Assembly: GCA_026692735.1 (NCBI GenBank)
Contig: JAPLOD010000051.1
Location: forward strand, 1-46,081
Length of the DNA stretch: 46,081 bases
Source of the DNA: Planctomycetota bacterium
GTDB lineage: Bacteria; Planctomycetota; SZUA-567; H5-PLA8
Direction of reading: 5' to 3'
Made by a program: the position numbers and the translations under genes. The notes under the pieces are model-generated. The model did not search any database. It saw only the letters and a list, made by a program, of their open reading frames with translations, and had not been told where the DNA came from. Below are positions 26,501 to 34,446 of the stretch, in pieces. The stretch's first letter is position 1. Every line of letters starts with the position of its first letter.

Positions 26501-28693
26501 AAGGCCAAGGTCGTCGTGATCGGCAAGGATGCGCTCTCGCCTCGCGAGGCCACCGACACCAAGTGGCTGGCGCTGGCGGCGCGAGGCACGCGCCTGCTGG
26601 TTCTCGACCAGCAGAACCCCCTGCACTACATGGCCGTGCCTGCCGATCTCGTCCCGACGGTTCACGCGGGCCGCATCGCCTTCTCCGAGAACCTGGAGCA
26701 CCCGATCTTCGACGGACTGGCACAGCAGGACTTCTTCACCTGGTCCAAGGACCACATCGTCTACCGCAACGTCTATCGCAAAGCCACACGGGGAGCGATG
26801 TCCCTGGCGCACTGCGATGAAGAGCTCGGCTGTTCAGCCGTGTCGCAGTGTCCGGTCAACGACGGCCTGCTGCTGCTGTGCCAACTGGTCGTCGGCGAGA
26901 AGCTGGCCTTCGATCCCGTTGCTCAGCGGCTCTTCGACAACATGCTGGCGTACTGCGCGTCGTACGCGCCGGTGCGCAAGAGCACCGCCGTCGTCATGGA
27001 CCCGAACACTCCCGCCGGCAAGCTGCTGGCCGAATCCGGCCTGAAGTGCGACGCGGTGGACAACCTGCTTCCGGCCATCAGCGGCGGCAAACACCAGATC
27101 GTGGTCTTCGACGCCAACCCGGCCAACCTGAAGGCGCTCGCGGGCGCTGCGGACGCGGTGAAAGCGTTCACGGATGGCGGAGGTTGGCTGAGGGCCTGGA
27201 ATCGCACGCCCGAGGGACTCGCCGACTTCAACAAAGCGGTCGGCGTGGAGCACGTCATCCGTCCGTTCGAGCTGGAGCGCGTGATCCCGGCGGCCGTGCG
27301 CGATCCGCTGCTTTCAGGACTGACCGGCCGCGACGTGGCGATGGAATCCGGCGAGCAGATCTTCCCGTGGTCCGGCGACAAGTACCTCGTCCATGACGAG
27401 TTCGCCTATGTCGTGGACCTGGACGACATCGCTCCCTTCTGCGAATTCCCCGCCGCCAAGGCCGGCGATCACGCCGCCGCCCGCAAGGCGGCGGCCGGCT
27501 GGCAGCGCAACATGGTCAACGGTTTCACCAGCGCCGACGCCTGGAAGCTCATCTACTACATGCAGTACGCCAACCCCAGGATCACGCTGAAACTGCCGCG
27601 GCAGGAGGAGATCACCAATTTTGCGATCGTCCCCAACACGCACTACGCCAAGCCGACCAAGGTTAATCTCTACTTCGACGATGACCCCAAGCCGCTCTCG
27701 CTGGTCACCAAGCCGCTCAACGAGCGCCAGGAGTTCCCGATCGAGCCGCACCCAGCCGGCAAGCTCACCATCGAGCTGGCTGAGTTCGACGCGCCGGGCG
27801 TCACGACGGGCATTGACAACGTGTGGATCAAGGTGAAGCGCTCCGACCAGTGGCCCGCGTTGGTGAAGCCGCTGCTCAACATCGGCGCGCTGGTCAAGTA
27901 CCCCATGGGCAAGGGGGGCGGGGGGCTGCTGCTGTGCCAGTTGAACATCCTGCCGCGCGAAAGCGTGCCGGAGAACGCGCAGAAAAAGAAGAACATCGCC
28001 ACCACGCTGCTGCGGAACCTGGGCGCGGTCTTCGCGGGCTCGAAGATCCTCGTGCCCGGCGAGGGGCTGAAGTATGAGCCGGTCGCGCTGGAAGAACGCT
28101 GCAACGGCTTCCTCACTCGCGACCGCGGCTGGTTCGCTGGCTCGCGCGACCTGAAGCACCTGCCCATCGGGCAGGTCACGTTCGCCGGCGTGCAGTACCT
28201 GATCCGCGACTTCAGGACCTCGCCGCTGCCTTCCTGCGTGATGCTCTCCGGCCCCGGCGCGAAGGGCAATCTCGCGCTTGAGGTCAAGGACCTGCGCGTG
28301 GGCAAGACGGCCGAGTTGCTCTTCTTCCTGCACACGCTCAACCGCGCGAAAGAATGGCGGCCGGGCAAGCCGGAAGACCAGCCCCCGGTCGTCTTCAAGT
28401 ACGTCGTGCACTACGCCGATGGACAGACGGCCGACGTGCCTGTGCGTTACGGTGAAGGCGTGGACCATTGGATCGGCGCTCAGCCGAAGGGACTGCAGAG
28501 CGCTTCGGTGGCGTGGGCCGCGCCGTTCCCGGACGAAAAGTCCGACGATCAGGCAGTGCTCTACCAGTTCCAGTGGGCCAATCCGCGGCCACAGGTGCAG
28601 ATACAGAGCATTGACATGCTGTACGGCCCGCAGGGGAGCCAGTTCGGTACGCCTGTGCTGCTGGCGGTCACGGCGGCCACGGAGGCGAAGTAG
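23597..28693 (+). CDS. Large secreted glycoside hydrolase family 2-type protein
   Basis: Signal peptide MNRLIVVALALLLAARAWS; sugar-binding fold RSFFLRFPSINMIASLHVNGQ; catalytic-region-like NHPSVLIWSVENE. Confidence 0.85.
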   Translation: MNRLIVVALALLLAARAWSADYVWLEGEAPTTKPADAKSAGAGNAQYLSQQKWLDINIEAAKVEKAVPKDGILVGYEFEAPTAGKYEVWNRVGMEFVRAPFDWRIDQGAWQTIQPADLTTDLMELSLWTEVAWIKMGESDLTAGKHVLEIRLLPTVGQFGKLSNVEEKDKKQSFRNILYRSDVLCLYKGSFRPNGRHKPDAEWQADDDKKAAANVFEVRAAADPADRVEVPLNGLWQVCRYDEQEIVDRDGPTKTLPDASKSDWMAIQVPGDKFKVKPELAFCHRFVYRTRLNVPAEMAGRSFFLRFPSINMIASLHVNGQFCGWTKAPYAPWECDATKAVKPGQSNEICLVVKDAYYATTPKKSGKSCRMSFNVPTEWIGSKNWIWQHFDFPVGADYAAHAGILEQPSLFVAGTVYASDVFAAPSVKNKQLGLEITVLNPTAAEKKVQIACEIVPASGGAPEKSIAAKEVTVPAGQEQVLKLAEPWENPKLWWPDEPNLYTIVTRISLDGKVVDVRRTAFGFREWEWNGPQFKLNGVPWQLWADTSFSDGGKDRKSAEEAVAFWRKSGHNMWRFWGRQFGGMNSDEALSFMDSHGVIVRRSGIFDGEGANYLHGLANNTELFDNWIVQLKAAVKAERNHPSVLIWSVENEITFINSRNLGLIKSVEPEIARAAREVMALDPTRPVMVDGGNCLVDRSLPVNGVHYQESFWRDYPDEAYTLEKAYSAHEKPVLGWGKVPWQLLPDRPIFMGESYYLRGSNPSAYSQFGGEGCFGGRGAATRLGGGLLAKMLAEGYRWHGVAAHHFWLGSEDADLHYNSWKPVCVFCRQWNWTFAGGSEVKRTLKVFNDTHAGDPIEMAWELKLDGRSVAAKKETCNLAPGAHQETEIAVSVPAITRRTAGEFVLTCSRGGKEVFREVKLVAAIDPNGPKPAAGKEDLVVLDPFGSVKARLQSRGIAFTEAAKVADISGKAKVVVIGKDALSPREATDTKWLALAARGTRLLVLDQQNPLHYMAVPADLVPTVHAGRIAFSENLEHPIFDGLAQQDFFTWSKDHIVYRNVYRKATRGAMSLAHCDEELGCSAVSQCPVNDGLLLLCQLVVGEKLAFDPVAQRLFDNMLAYCASYAPVRKSTAVVMDPNTPAGKLLAESGLKCDAVDNLLPAISGGKHQIVVFDANPANLKALAGAADAVKAFTDGGGWLRAWNRTPEGLADFNKAVGVEHVIRPFELERVIPAAVRDPLLSGLTGRDVAMESGEQIFPWSGDKYLVHDEFAYVVDLDDIAPFCEFPAAKAGDHAAARKAAAGWQRNMVNGFTSADAWKLIYYMQYANPRITLKLPRQEEITNFAIVPNTHYAKPTKVNLYFDDDPKPLSLVTKPLNERQEFPIEPHPAGKLTIELAEFDAPGVTTGIDNVWIKVKRSDQWPALVKPLLNIGALVKYPMGKGGGGLLLCQLNILPRESVPENAQKKKNIATTLLRNLGAVFAGSKILVPGEGLKYEPVALEERCNGFLTRDRGWFAGSRDLKHLPIGQVTFAGVQYLIRDFRTSPLPSCVMLSGPGAKGNLALEVKDLRVGKTAELLFFLHTLNRAKEWRPGKPEDQPPVVFKYVVHYADGQTADVPVRYGEGVDHWIGAQPKGLQSASVAWAAPFPDEKSDDQAVLYQFQWANPRPQVQIQSIDMLYGPQGSQFGTPVLLAVTAATEAK
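24060..24087. repeat. GGACAATTTGGCAAA palindrome, copy 2, in frame in GH2
   Basis: ctgtaggacaatttggcaaactgtccaa, encodes TVGQFGKLSN. Confidence 0.82.
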
Positions 28694-28702
28694 CGACCGG
28701 TC

Positions 28703-28759
28703 AACCACGAAGCACACGAAGCACAGAACAGTCTCCTGTTCCTTCGTGTTCTTCGTGGT
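28703..28759. repeat. Palindromic 9-mer family, copy E, between convergent genes
   Basis: aaccacgaagcacacgaag ... ccttcgtgttcttcgtggt. Confidence 0.88.
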
Positions 28760-28765
28760 ACGCGC

Positions 28766-29983
28766 TTACTCGTACCGCAGGGCGTCAATCGGGTTCAGGA
28801 TCGCGGCGCGGTAGGCCGGGTAGAAGCCGAAGAAGATGCCTACGGCTGCCGCAAAGGAAATGGATATGACGACGCTGGAGGGCGTGACGATCGTCATGAA
28901 TGTAGTGAAGCCCGGTATGAGCGGCACGATCCTTGCCGCGCCGATTCCCGCGCCCACACCGATGATCCCGCCGATGCCGCTCATCAGAATGGCTTCGATG
29001 AGGAACTGGCCGAGGATGTCCCGGTCTTTGGCTCCGATTGCCTTGCGCACGCCAATCTCGCGCGTGCGCTCGGTGACGGTCACGAGCATGATGTTCATGA
29101 TGCCGATGCCGCCGACCAGCAGCGAGATGCTGGCGATGCCGCCCAAGAGGAGGTTGAAGGTACTGGCCATGGCCGATGCGGTCTCAAGCATTTCAGCCTG
29201 GTTCCGGATGTTGAAATCGTCGGCCGCGTCTGTCTGCAGGCGGTGGCGTTTGCGCAACAGCGCGGTGGTGTCCTTCTGCAACTGCGTGATGTCCGCGCCG
29301 TCAGAAGCCTGGATATCGAATTCCCTCAGGTAATCCACGCCGAACACCTGCTTCATGGCCGTCGAGTAGGGGATGAGCACCTGGTCGTCCGGGTTGGCGT
29401 ATCCCTGGTCGCCCTTGGCCTTCGTGACGCCGATGACCGTGAAGTTCACGCCATTCAGTTTGATGGCCTGGCCCAGCGGCTCGTCGGTGTCGAAGAGGGT
29501 TTCGGCGGTGGTCGGACCGATCACGGCCACGCGCGCCAGCCGTTCGGCTTCGCTGTCCGTGAAAGGCCGGCCGCGCTCGACGCTGAAGCTGCGGATGGCG
29601 AAGTAGGTGGGCGCGGTGCCGGTGATGCTCACCCGGTTGTTCTTGCTCATGTACTTCACCTGAGCGTTCCCGCCGACGACGGGCGCGACGCTGCCGATTC
29701 CGGCCAGGCTGCTCGCGGCGGCCTGAGCGTCTTCGAGCGTCAGGTTCTGCTGCGTGCCGGACATGACGCCGCCCGTGCCGCGATTGCCCGGACGCACGAT
29801 CAGCAGGTTCGTGCCCATCGCCGTCATGCGGTCCAGCACCTGCTTCTGCGCGCCGGCGCCAAGGGCGAGCATGGCGATGACGGCGCCGACGCCGATGATG
29901 ATGCCGAGCATGGCGAGGAAGGAGCGCAGCTTGTTCGCCAGCAGGCTCTTCAGCGCCACCTTGATGATGTTCCAGAAGAGCAT
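28766..29983 (-). CDS. ABC transporter permease (MacB/FtsX type)
   Basis: ALKSLLANKLRSFLAMLGIIIGVGAVIAMLALGAGAQ; TERTREIGVRKAIGAK. Confidence 0.93.
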   Translation of the reverse strand: MLFWNIIKVALKSLLANKLRSFLAMLGIIIGVGAVIAMLALGAGAQKQVLDRMTAMGTNLLIVRPGNRGTGGVMSGTQQNLTLEDAQAAASSLAGIGSVAPVVGGNAQVKYMSKNNRVSITGTAPTYFAIRSFSVERGRPFTDSEAERLARVAVIGPTTAETLFDTDEPLGQAIKLNGVNFTVIGVTKAKGDQGYANPDDQVLIPYSTAMKQVFGVDYLREFDIQASDGADITQLQKDTTALLRKRHRLQTDAADDFNIRNQAEMLETASAMASTFNLLLGGIASISLLVGGIGIMNIMLVTVTERTREIGVRKAIGAKDRDILGQFLIEAILMSGIGGIIGVGAGIGAARIVPLIPGFTTFMTIVTPSSVVISISFAAAVGIFFGFYPAYRAAILNPIDALRYE

Positions 29984-29985
29984 GG

Positions 29986-30654
29986 TCAGGTCCCTCGCCG
30001 TTCCACGATTTGGCCGTCGCGCATGTGGAGTTCGTTCGAGCAGTGCTGCGCGATGTCCGGGTCATGCGTGACGATGATGATGGTGCGTTTCTGTTCGTGC
30101 AGGGCCTTGAGCAGCGCCATGATTTCCACGCCGGTCTTGCTGTCCAAATTGCCGGTGGGTTCGTCGGCCAGGACAATGTCCGGGTTCGAGACGATCGCGC
30201 GCGCGATGGAGACGCGCTGCCGCTGCCCTCCCGAAAGCTGGTTCGGTTCGTGGTACATCCTGTCACCCAGGCCAACGGTGCGGAGCGCCGCTTCGGCGGC
30301 GGCCTGCGCTTCCGAGCGTCCCGCGTACAGCAGCGGCAACTCGACGTTCTCGAGCGCGCTCATGCGCGGCAGCAGGTTGAACGTCTGGAAGATGAACCCG
30401 ATGCGCCGGTTGCGGATTTCGGCCAGCCGGTCCTTGCCCAGCTTGGAGACGTCTTCGCCGCCGAGCGTATAGGTTCCGGAATCGGGCTGATCCAGGCAGC
30501 CGAGGACGTTCATCAGGGTGGACTTGCCGCTGCCCGACGCGCCGGTGATGGCCGTCATGGTACCGTCTTTGATCTCGAAGCTGACGTCGTCCAGCGCGCG
30601 GATGATGCTGCCGCCGAGATTGTAGGTCTTGACGAGGTGTTCCGCGCTGATCAT
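29986..30654 (-). CDS. ABC transporter ATP-binding protein (MacB/LolD type)
   Basis: GASGSGKST Walker A, LSGGQRQRVSIARA signature, ILADEPTGNLD-like Walker B. Confidence 0.95.
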   Translation of the reverse strand: MISAEHLVKTYNLGGSIIRALDDVSFEIKDGTMTAITGASGSGKSTLMNVLGCLDQPDSGTYTLGGEDVSKLGKDRLAEIRNRRIGFIFQTFNLLPRMSALENVELPLLYAGRSEAQAAAEAALRTVGLGDRMYHEPNQLSGGQRQRVSIARAIVSNPDIVLADEPTGNLDSKTGVEIMALLKALHEQKRTIIIVTHDPDIAQHCSNELHMRDGQIVERRGT

Positions 30655-31982
30655 CGCCGGCCTCCCGCCCCCATCATCTGCATGGGATTCGGGGCACGTC
30701 CCTGGCCCTGGAAGCGGCTGTCGGCGCCGCTCTTCTTCAGAACGAGCGTTTCGCCTTCCTGCGCGCCGTCGAGGATCTCGGTCTTGACGCGGTCGGACGC
30801 GCCGATCTCGACGGGGCGCTCCTCTTTGGTGCCGTCGTCCTTCTGCACGGTGACGTAGCTCTTGTCCTGCTTGCGGCTGAGCGCTTCGACGGGCACCAGC
30901 AGCGCTTCCTTCTTCTGCGCCACGATGATCTCGATGTCCGTGGTCATCTCGGGCTTGAGCATGGTCTTCTTCTCGTCCACGATCTCGATCTTCACTTCGA
31001 ACGAGACGACGTTGGAGACGTTCACGCCGCGCGTCGCGATGCGCACCACTTTGCCGCGAAAACGCCGGCCGGGAAAGGCGTCCACCTTCACCATCACGGG
31101 CTGGTCCAGCTTGACGTCGCCGATGAGGCTCTCATCCATTGACCCGAGCGTATAGATGTGCGAAAGATCCGAGAGCGTCAAAACCGTGCTGCCGCCGCCC
31201 ACATTCGTAACAGCCGAGGCGATGATCTGGCCCGCCTGCACGAGGCGCGAGACGACGACGCCGTCCATGGGCGCCATGACCTTGGTCTCAATGAGACGCT
31301 GCTTGGCGTTGTCCAGGGCGATCTGGTCGGACTTCACTTCCGCCTCGGCAAGCTTGATGTCCTGCCGCTTGACCTCGAGCCCCGCCTCTTCGGTCTTCAG
31401 TTCCTCGATCTGCGCCTTGGCGATATCCCGCTCGGCGAGCGCCTGAGTCGCCTCGGTCTCCGCCGTGTCGTAGTCCTCCTGCGTAGCGGCGTTGCTGGCC
31501 AAAGCCCCCTTCAGACGATCAGCCTTGATGCGCGCGCGTTCGGCCTTGGCCTGCGCGGACTTCAGATTGGGGTCGGCGCGCATCTTGTCCGTGACAAGCT
31601 TCTGCTCCGCAATCACCAGGTTCTGCTTCGCGGAAGCGAGGTGCGCGGACGACGATGCCAGCGCGACGTCGGCCAGGTCAACCGCGCGCTTCTGGTCCAC
31701 CGGGTCAACCTCCAGCATCAGTTCGCCCTTCTTGACCGTGTCGCTGATGTCAAAGGGCAGCTTGACGATCTCGCCGCTGGCCTTGCACTTGATGTCCACA
31801 TCGAGGTTGGAAACGACCCGGCCGTTGGCGGCCACAGATACTTTCAGTGGCCCACGCTCCACCTTCGCGGTGACAACTTGGGGGACCGCTGCCTGCTGCA
31901 GCGCGGCCTGCCTTTGCCGCCAGTAGTAGTACCCGCCGGCGCCGCCGGCCGCTAAGACCAGAAGAACAATGACTGTTCGCAC
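30651..31982 (-). CDS. Periplasmic adaptor (MacA/HlyD-like) subunit
   Basis: N-terminal TM, VAANGRVVSNLDVDIKCKASGEIVKL lipoyl-like motif, coiled coil, MAPMDGVVVSRLVQAGQI. Confidence 0.9.
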   Translation of the reverse strand: MRTVIVLLVLAAGGAGGYYYWRQRQAALQQAAVPQVVTAKVERGPLKVSVAANGRVVSNLDVDIKCKASGEIVKLPFDISDTVKKGELMLEVDPVDQKRAVDLADVALASSSAHLASAKQNLVIAEQKLVTDKMRADPNLKSAQAKAERARIKADRLKGALASNAATQEDYDTAETEATQALAERDIAKAQIEELKTEEAGLEVKRQDIKLAEAEVKSDQIALDNAKQRLIETKVMAPMDGVVVSRLVQAGQIIASAVTNVGGGSTVLTLSDLSHIYTLGSMDESLIGDVKLDQPVMVKVDAFPGRRFRGKVVRIATRGVNVSNVVSFEVKIEIVDEKKTMLKPEMTTDIEIIVAQKKEALLVPVEALSRKQDKSYVTVQKDDGTKEERPVEIGASDRVKTEILDGAQEGETLVLKKSGADSRFQGQGRAPNPMQMMGAGGRR

Positions 31983-32057
31983 AGCGTTCTCCCTCCTGTG
32001 GTTCGCAGCGCGGCCGGCGCCATGACAGGCGCACCTGACCTCGCATTGGAAATGGCG

Positions 32058-32513
32058 TTACCTCTGCTGTGCTGCCTGTTCGCTGGCGGCAACGACTTCC
32101 CTCAAGTTTCGCATGGCATTGACGACGCCCGCCCGGTCGCTGGCGGACAGCGGCCTCAGGATTTCGGCCAACCGTGCTCGCGCGGCTCTGCGCGCGACCA
32201 TGAAGAGCGACTTCCCTGCGGCGGTAAGAGTCAGCCCCAGGCGGCGGCGGTCCTCCGGGCAGGTCTCCCGCGCCACCAGCCCGCGCTCCACCAATCCGTC
32301 CACGATCTTGGACATGGACGGCAGCATCAGCCCCACGAACTCCGCGACCTGAGACAGCGACGCGCCGGGCTCGTGATAGAGGAACGCCAACGTGCGGAAC
32401 TGCGGCACCGACAGGTCAGGCTTGTGCTCCCGTCGCACCTCGCGGCGGATCGTCCGCATGATCAGCGGGATCGTCGCGAGCACTTCCTGCGAGCATTCTT
32501 CAGGGGACGCCAT
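32058..32513 (-). CDS. MarR family transcriptional regulator
   Basis: LSVPQFRTLAFLYHEPGASLSQVAEFVGLMLPSMSKIVDGLVERGLVARETCPEDRRRLGLTLTAAG. Confidence 0.92.
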   Translation of the reverse strand: MASPEECSQEVLATIPLIMRTIRREVRREHKPDLSVPQFRTLAFLYHEPGASLSQVAEFVGLMLPSMSKIVDGLVERGLVARETCPEDRRRLGLTLTAAGKSLFMVARRAARARLAEILRPLSASDRAGVVNAMRNLREVVAASEQAAQQR

Positions 32514-32529
32514 TTACTTTCCTCCTGAA

Positions 32530-32575
32530 ATAGTTGCACTAGATAACTATTATCACGCGAGGCGCGCCAAGTCAA
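32530..32575 (-). promoter_or_regulatory. Putative promoter with overlapping MarR operator
   Basis: Minus strand TTGACT-N17-TAATAG (or GATAAT), ATAGTT-N9-AACTAT inverted repeat, then AGGAGG before ATG. Confidence 0.55.
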
Positions 32576-32880
32576 GTCCTTTGCGAGAATCCGGCAAGCC
32601 AGGAACGGAGCCCTGAGCGCCTGGGCGCTGCCGTGCCTGCGGCCCTGCGGAGCAGGCACATGCTGTGTTGGATTTCCCGCCCCATGCGGATTACCCCCAC
32701 ACTCTAGGTGCCGTTCCCGGCTACAGCGGGCGGATGACACCATTCCCGCAAGTTCTGGACTGGCGATAGGATAAAAGATACCAGGGCAGTTCCCTTGCTT
32801 TGGCATTGGCCTTGCCATCAGAGCATTAGGGCTTCGGGGGTACGCAACAGTCCGGGCGAGGTCAAAGGGGGTAAAGAGCC

Positions 32881-33363
32881 ATGACAAACACAACGGTTTC
32901 CCAATGGTCTGTGGCGGCAATCTGCGTGGCGGCTTTGCTGCTCACCGCGCCTGTCTGGGCCGCCGGCGCCGGCAACGCTCGCCAGGGGCAGGGAAGAGGA
33001 GAGCCGGGCCAGCGTATTGATCAGGCGCTTGAACGCATCAGTGAGAGGATCAAGGACGCGCAAGAGCGTCTCGCCAAGCATCCGAACTCTCCCGAGGCGG
33101 TGAAGACTGCCGCCGGGAAGCTCATCTCCGACCTGAACGCGGCCAAAGCGCTGCTCGAAAAGGCGAAGGCCGCCGTGCAGAGCCACGACAGGAACAGCGT
33201 CCAGGGCGTGTTCGCCGAACTGAAGGCTCTGCATGAGACCATCCGCGCGGACTTCGAGACCCTGAAGTCGGCCGTCGAGGCCGCCAGGCAGCAGATGGGC
33301 CGGGGTGGCCCGCAGGGGAATCCGAAGGCCCCATTCCATCCGAAGGACGGAGCGGCGTTCTAA
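32881..33363 (+). CDS. Secreted helical protein of unknown function
   Basis: Signal peptide SVAAICVAALLLTAPVWAAG; Ala/Lys/Glu-rich helical body. Confidence 0.68.
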   Translation: MTNTTVSQWSVAAICVAALLLTAPVWAAGAGNARQGQGRGEPGQRIDQALERISERIKDAQERLAKHPNSPEAVKTAAGKLISDLNAAKALLEKAKAAVQSHDRNSVQGVFAELKALHETIRADFETLKSAVEAARQQMGRGGPQGNPKAPFHPKDGAAF

Positions 33364-33389
33364 CCTGTATCCGTCCCCATCGCCGGCGC

Positions 33390-33427
33390 GCACGGGCAGC
33401 CAACGGCGGACGGAGGCTGCCCGTGGC
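33390..33427. terminator. Hairpin (repeat-like) between convergent genes
   Basis: cacgggcagcc ... ggctgcccgtg 11-bp stem. Confidence 0.5.
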
Positions 33428-33438
33428 ACAGCCACTCA

Positions 33439-34395
33439 TCATGCCAGGCGCGGGATCAGGTTGGGCGCGCCCTGCAGATGCGCGGCGGCAATGCGAGCAC
33501 ACTCCTGTAAGCGCTCGCGCAGCGGCAGGCCGTCGAGCAGCATGAACGCCGCGCTGAACACGTCGCCCGGGCCGGTCTCGCAGACGACCTTCGTAACCGG
33601 TGTTGCCGGGACTTCCAGCCAGCCCTCCCTGGCCGTGAATGCCGCCGCTCCCCTGGCGCCGCGGTGCACAATGACGCCGCCGCAACCGCGGTCAACCAGA
33701 AAACGACATGCATCCGGAGCATCGCTTTCCCCGGTGAACAACGCCAGCTCGCGTTGGTTGCCATGAGCCCACGAAACGTGCGGCAGGATATCCACGACCT
33801 GTGCCTTCCGAATGCGGACGCGTTCGGCGCTGTCCGCCCTGCTCCACTCCGGGTCCCAGTTTATGTCGAGCGACGTCTCGATGGCCAACTCCCGCGCGCT
33901 CGTAAGCACCGCCGCGTTGCCGCCCGCCAGCATCGCTTCGGCAAACCAGATATCGGCGCGATAGAGATGGCGGCAGCCGGCGCGAGCCAGTTCGGGCACG
34001 TCTATATCCGCCGCGGTCATCTCACGGTTGTTGGGCAGGCTGCTGAGGAAGTGGCGGTGGTGATTGTCCCAGGTCAGCGCTATCGAGCGACCCGTGGCGA
34101 CCGGCTTGCGCCGCAGATGGGCCACGATGCCGAAGTGGCCCAGGGCCTGTTCGAGACGGTCCCCCAGCGCATCCTGGCCGACGCAGCCGCAGAAATGGAC
34201 GCGCCCGCCGAGTTGGGAAGCGGCAACGGCCGTGTTCGCCCCGCCGCCGCCGAGGCTCTCGTAGATCTCCGCCACGCTCGTCTCGCCGTCGGCGAAAAGC
34301 GTGGACGATGCCGGCAAGACGCTGGTCTTGATATCCAGGTTGATGTTGCCGACCACGGCGATAGGCGGCGCAGAGATTGTGCTGCGTGTGCTCAT
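33439..34395 (-). CDS. PfkB family carbohydrate kinase
   Basis: VVGNINLDIKTSVLP...SLGGGGANTAVAASQLGG; CETGPGDVFSAAFMLLD. Confidence 0.9.
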   Translation of the reverse strand: MSTRSTISAPPIAVVGNINLDIKTSVLPASSTLFADGETSVAEIYESLGGGGANTAVAASQLGGRVHFCGCVGQDALGDRLEQALGHFGIVAHLRRKPVATGRSIALTWDNHHRHFLSSLPNNREMTAADIDVPELARAGCRHLYRADIWFAEAMLAGGNAAVLTSARELAIETSLDINWDPEWSRADSAERVRIRKAQVVDILPHVSWAHGNQRELALFTGESDAPDACRFLVDRGCGGVIVHRGARGAAAFTAREGWLEVPATPVTKVVCETGPGDVFSAAFMLLDGLPLRERLQECARIAAAHLQGAPNLIPRLA

Positions 34396-34446
34396 CCGCG
34401 CGCACTGTAGCGCAATCCGCCGGATTGCGCCACTCCGGCGAGGCCC

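Noticed and set aside
27314-28717. 467-aa minus-strand ORF
   Set aside because: Shadow of the GH2 gene with no recognizable domain.
29243-30472. 409-aa plus-strand ORF
   Set aside because: Shadow of the ABC permease/ATPase genes.
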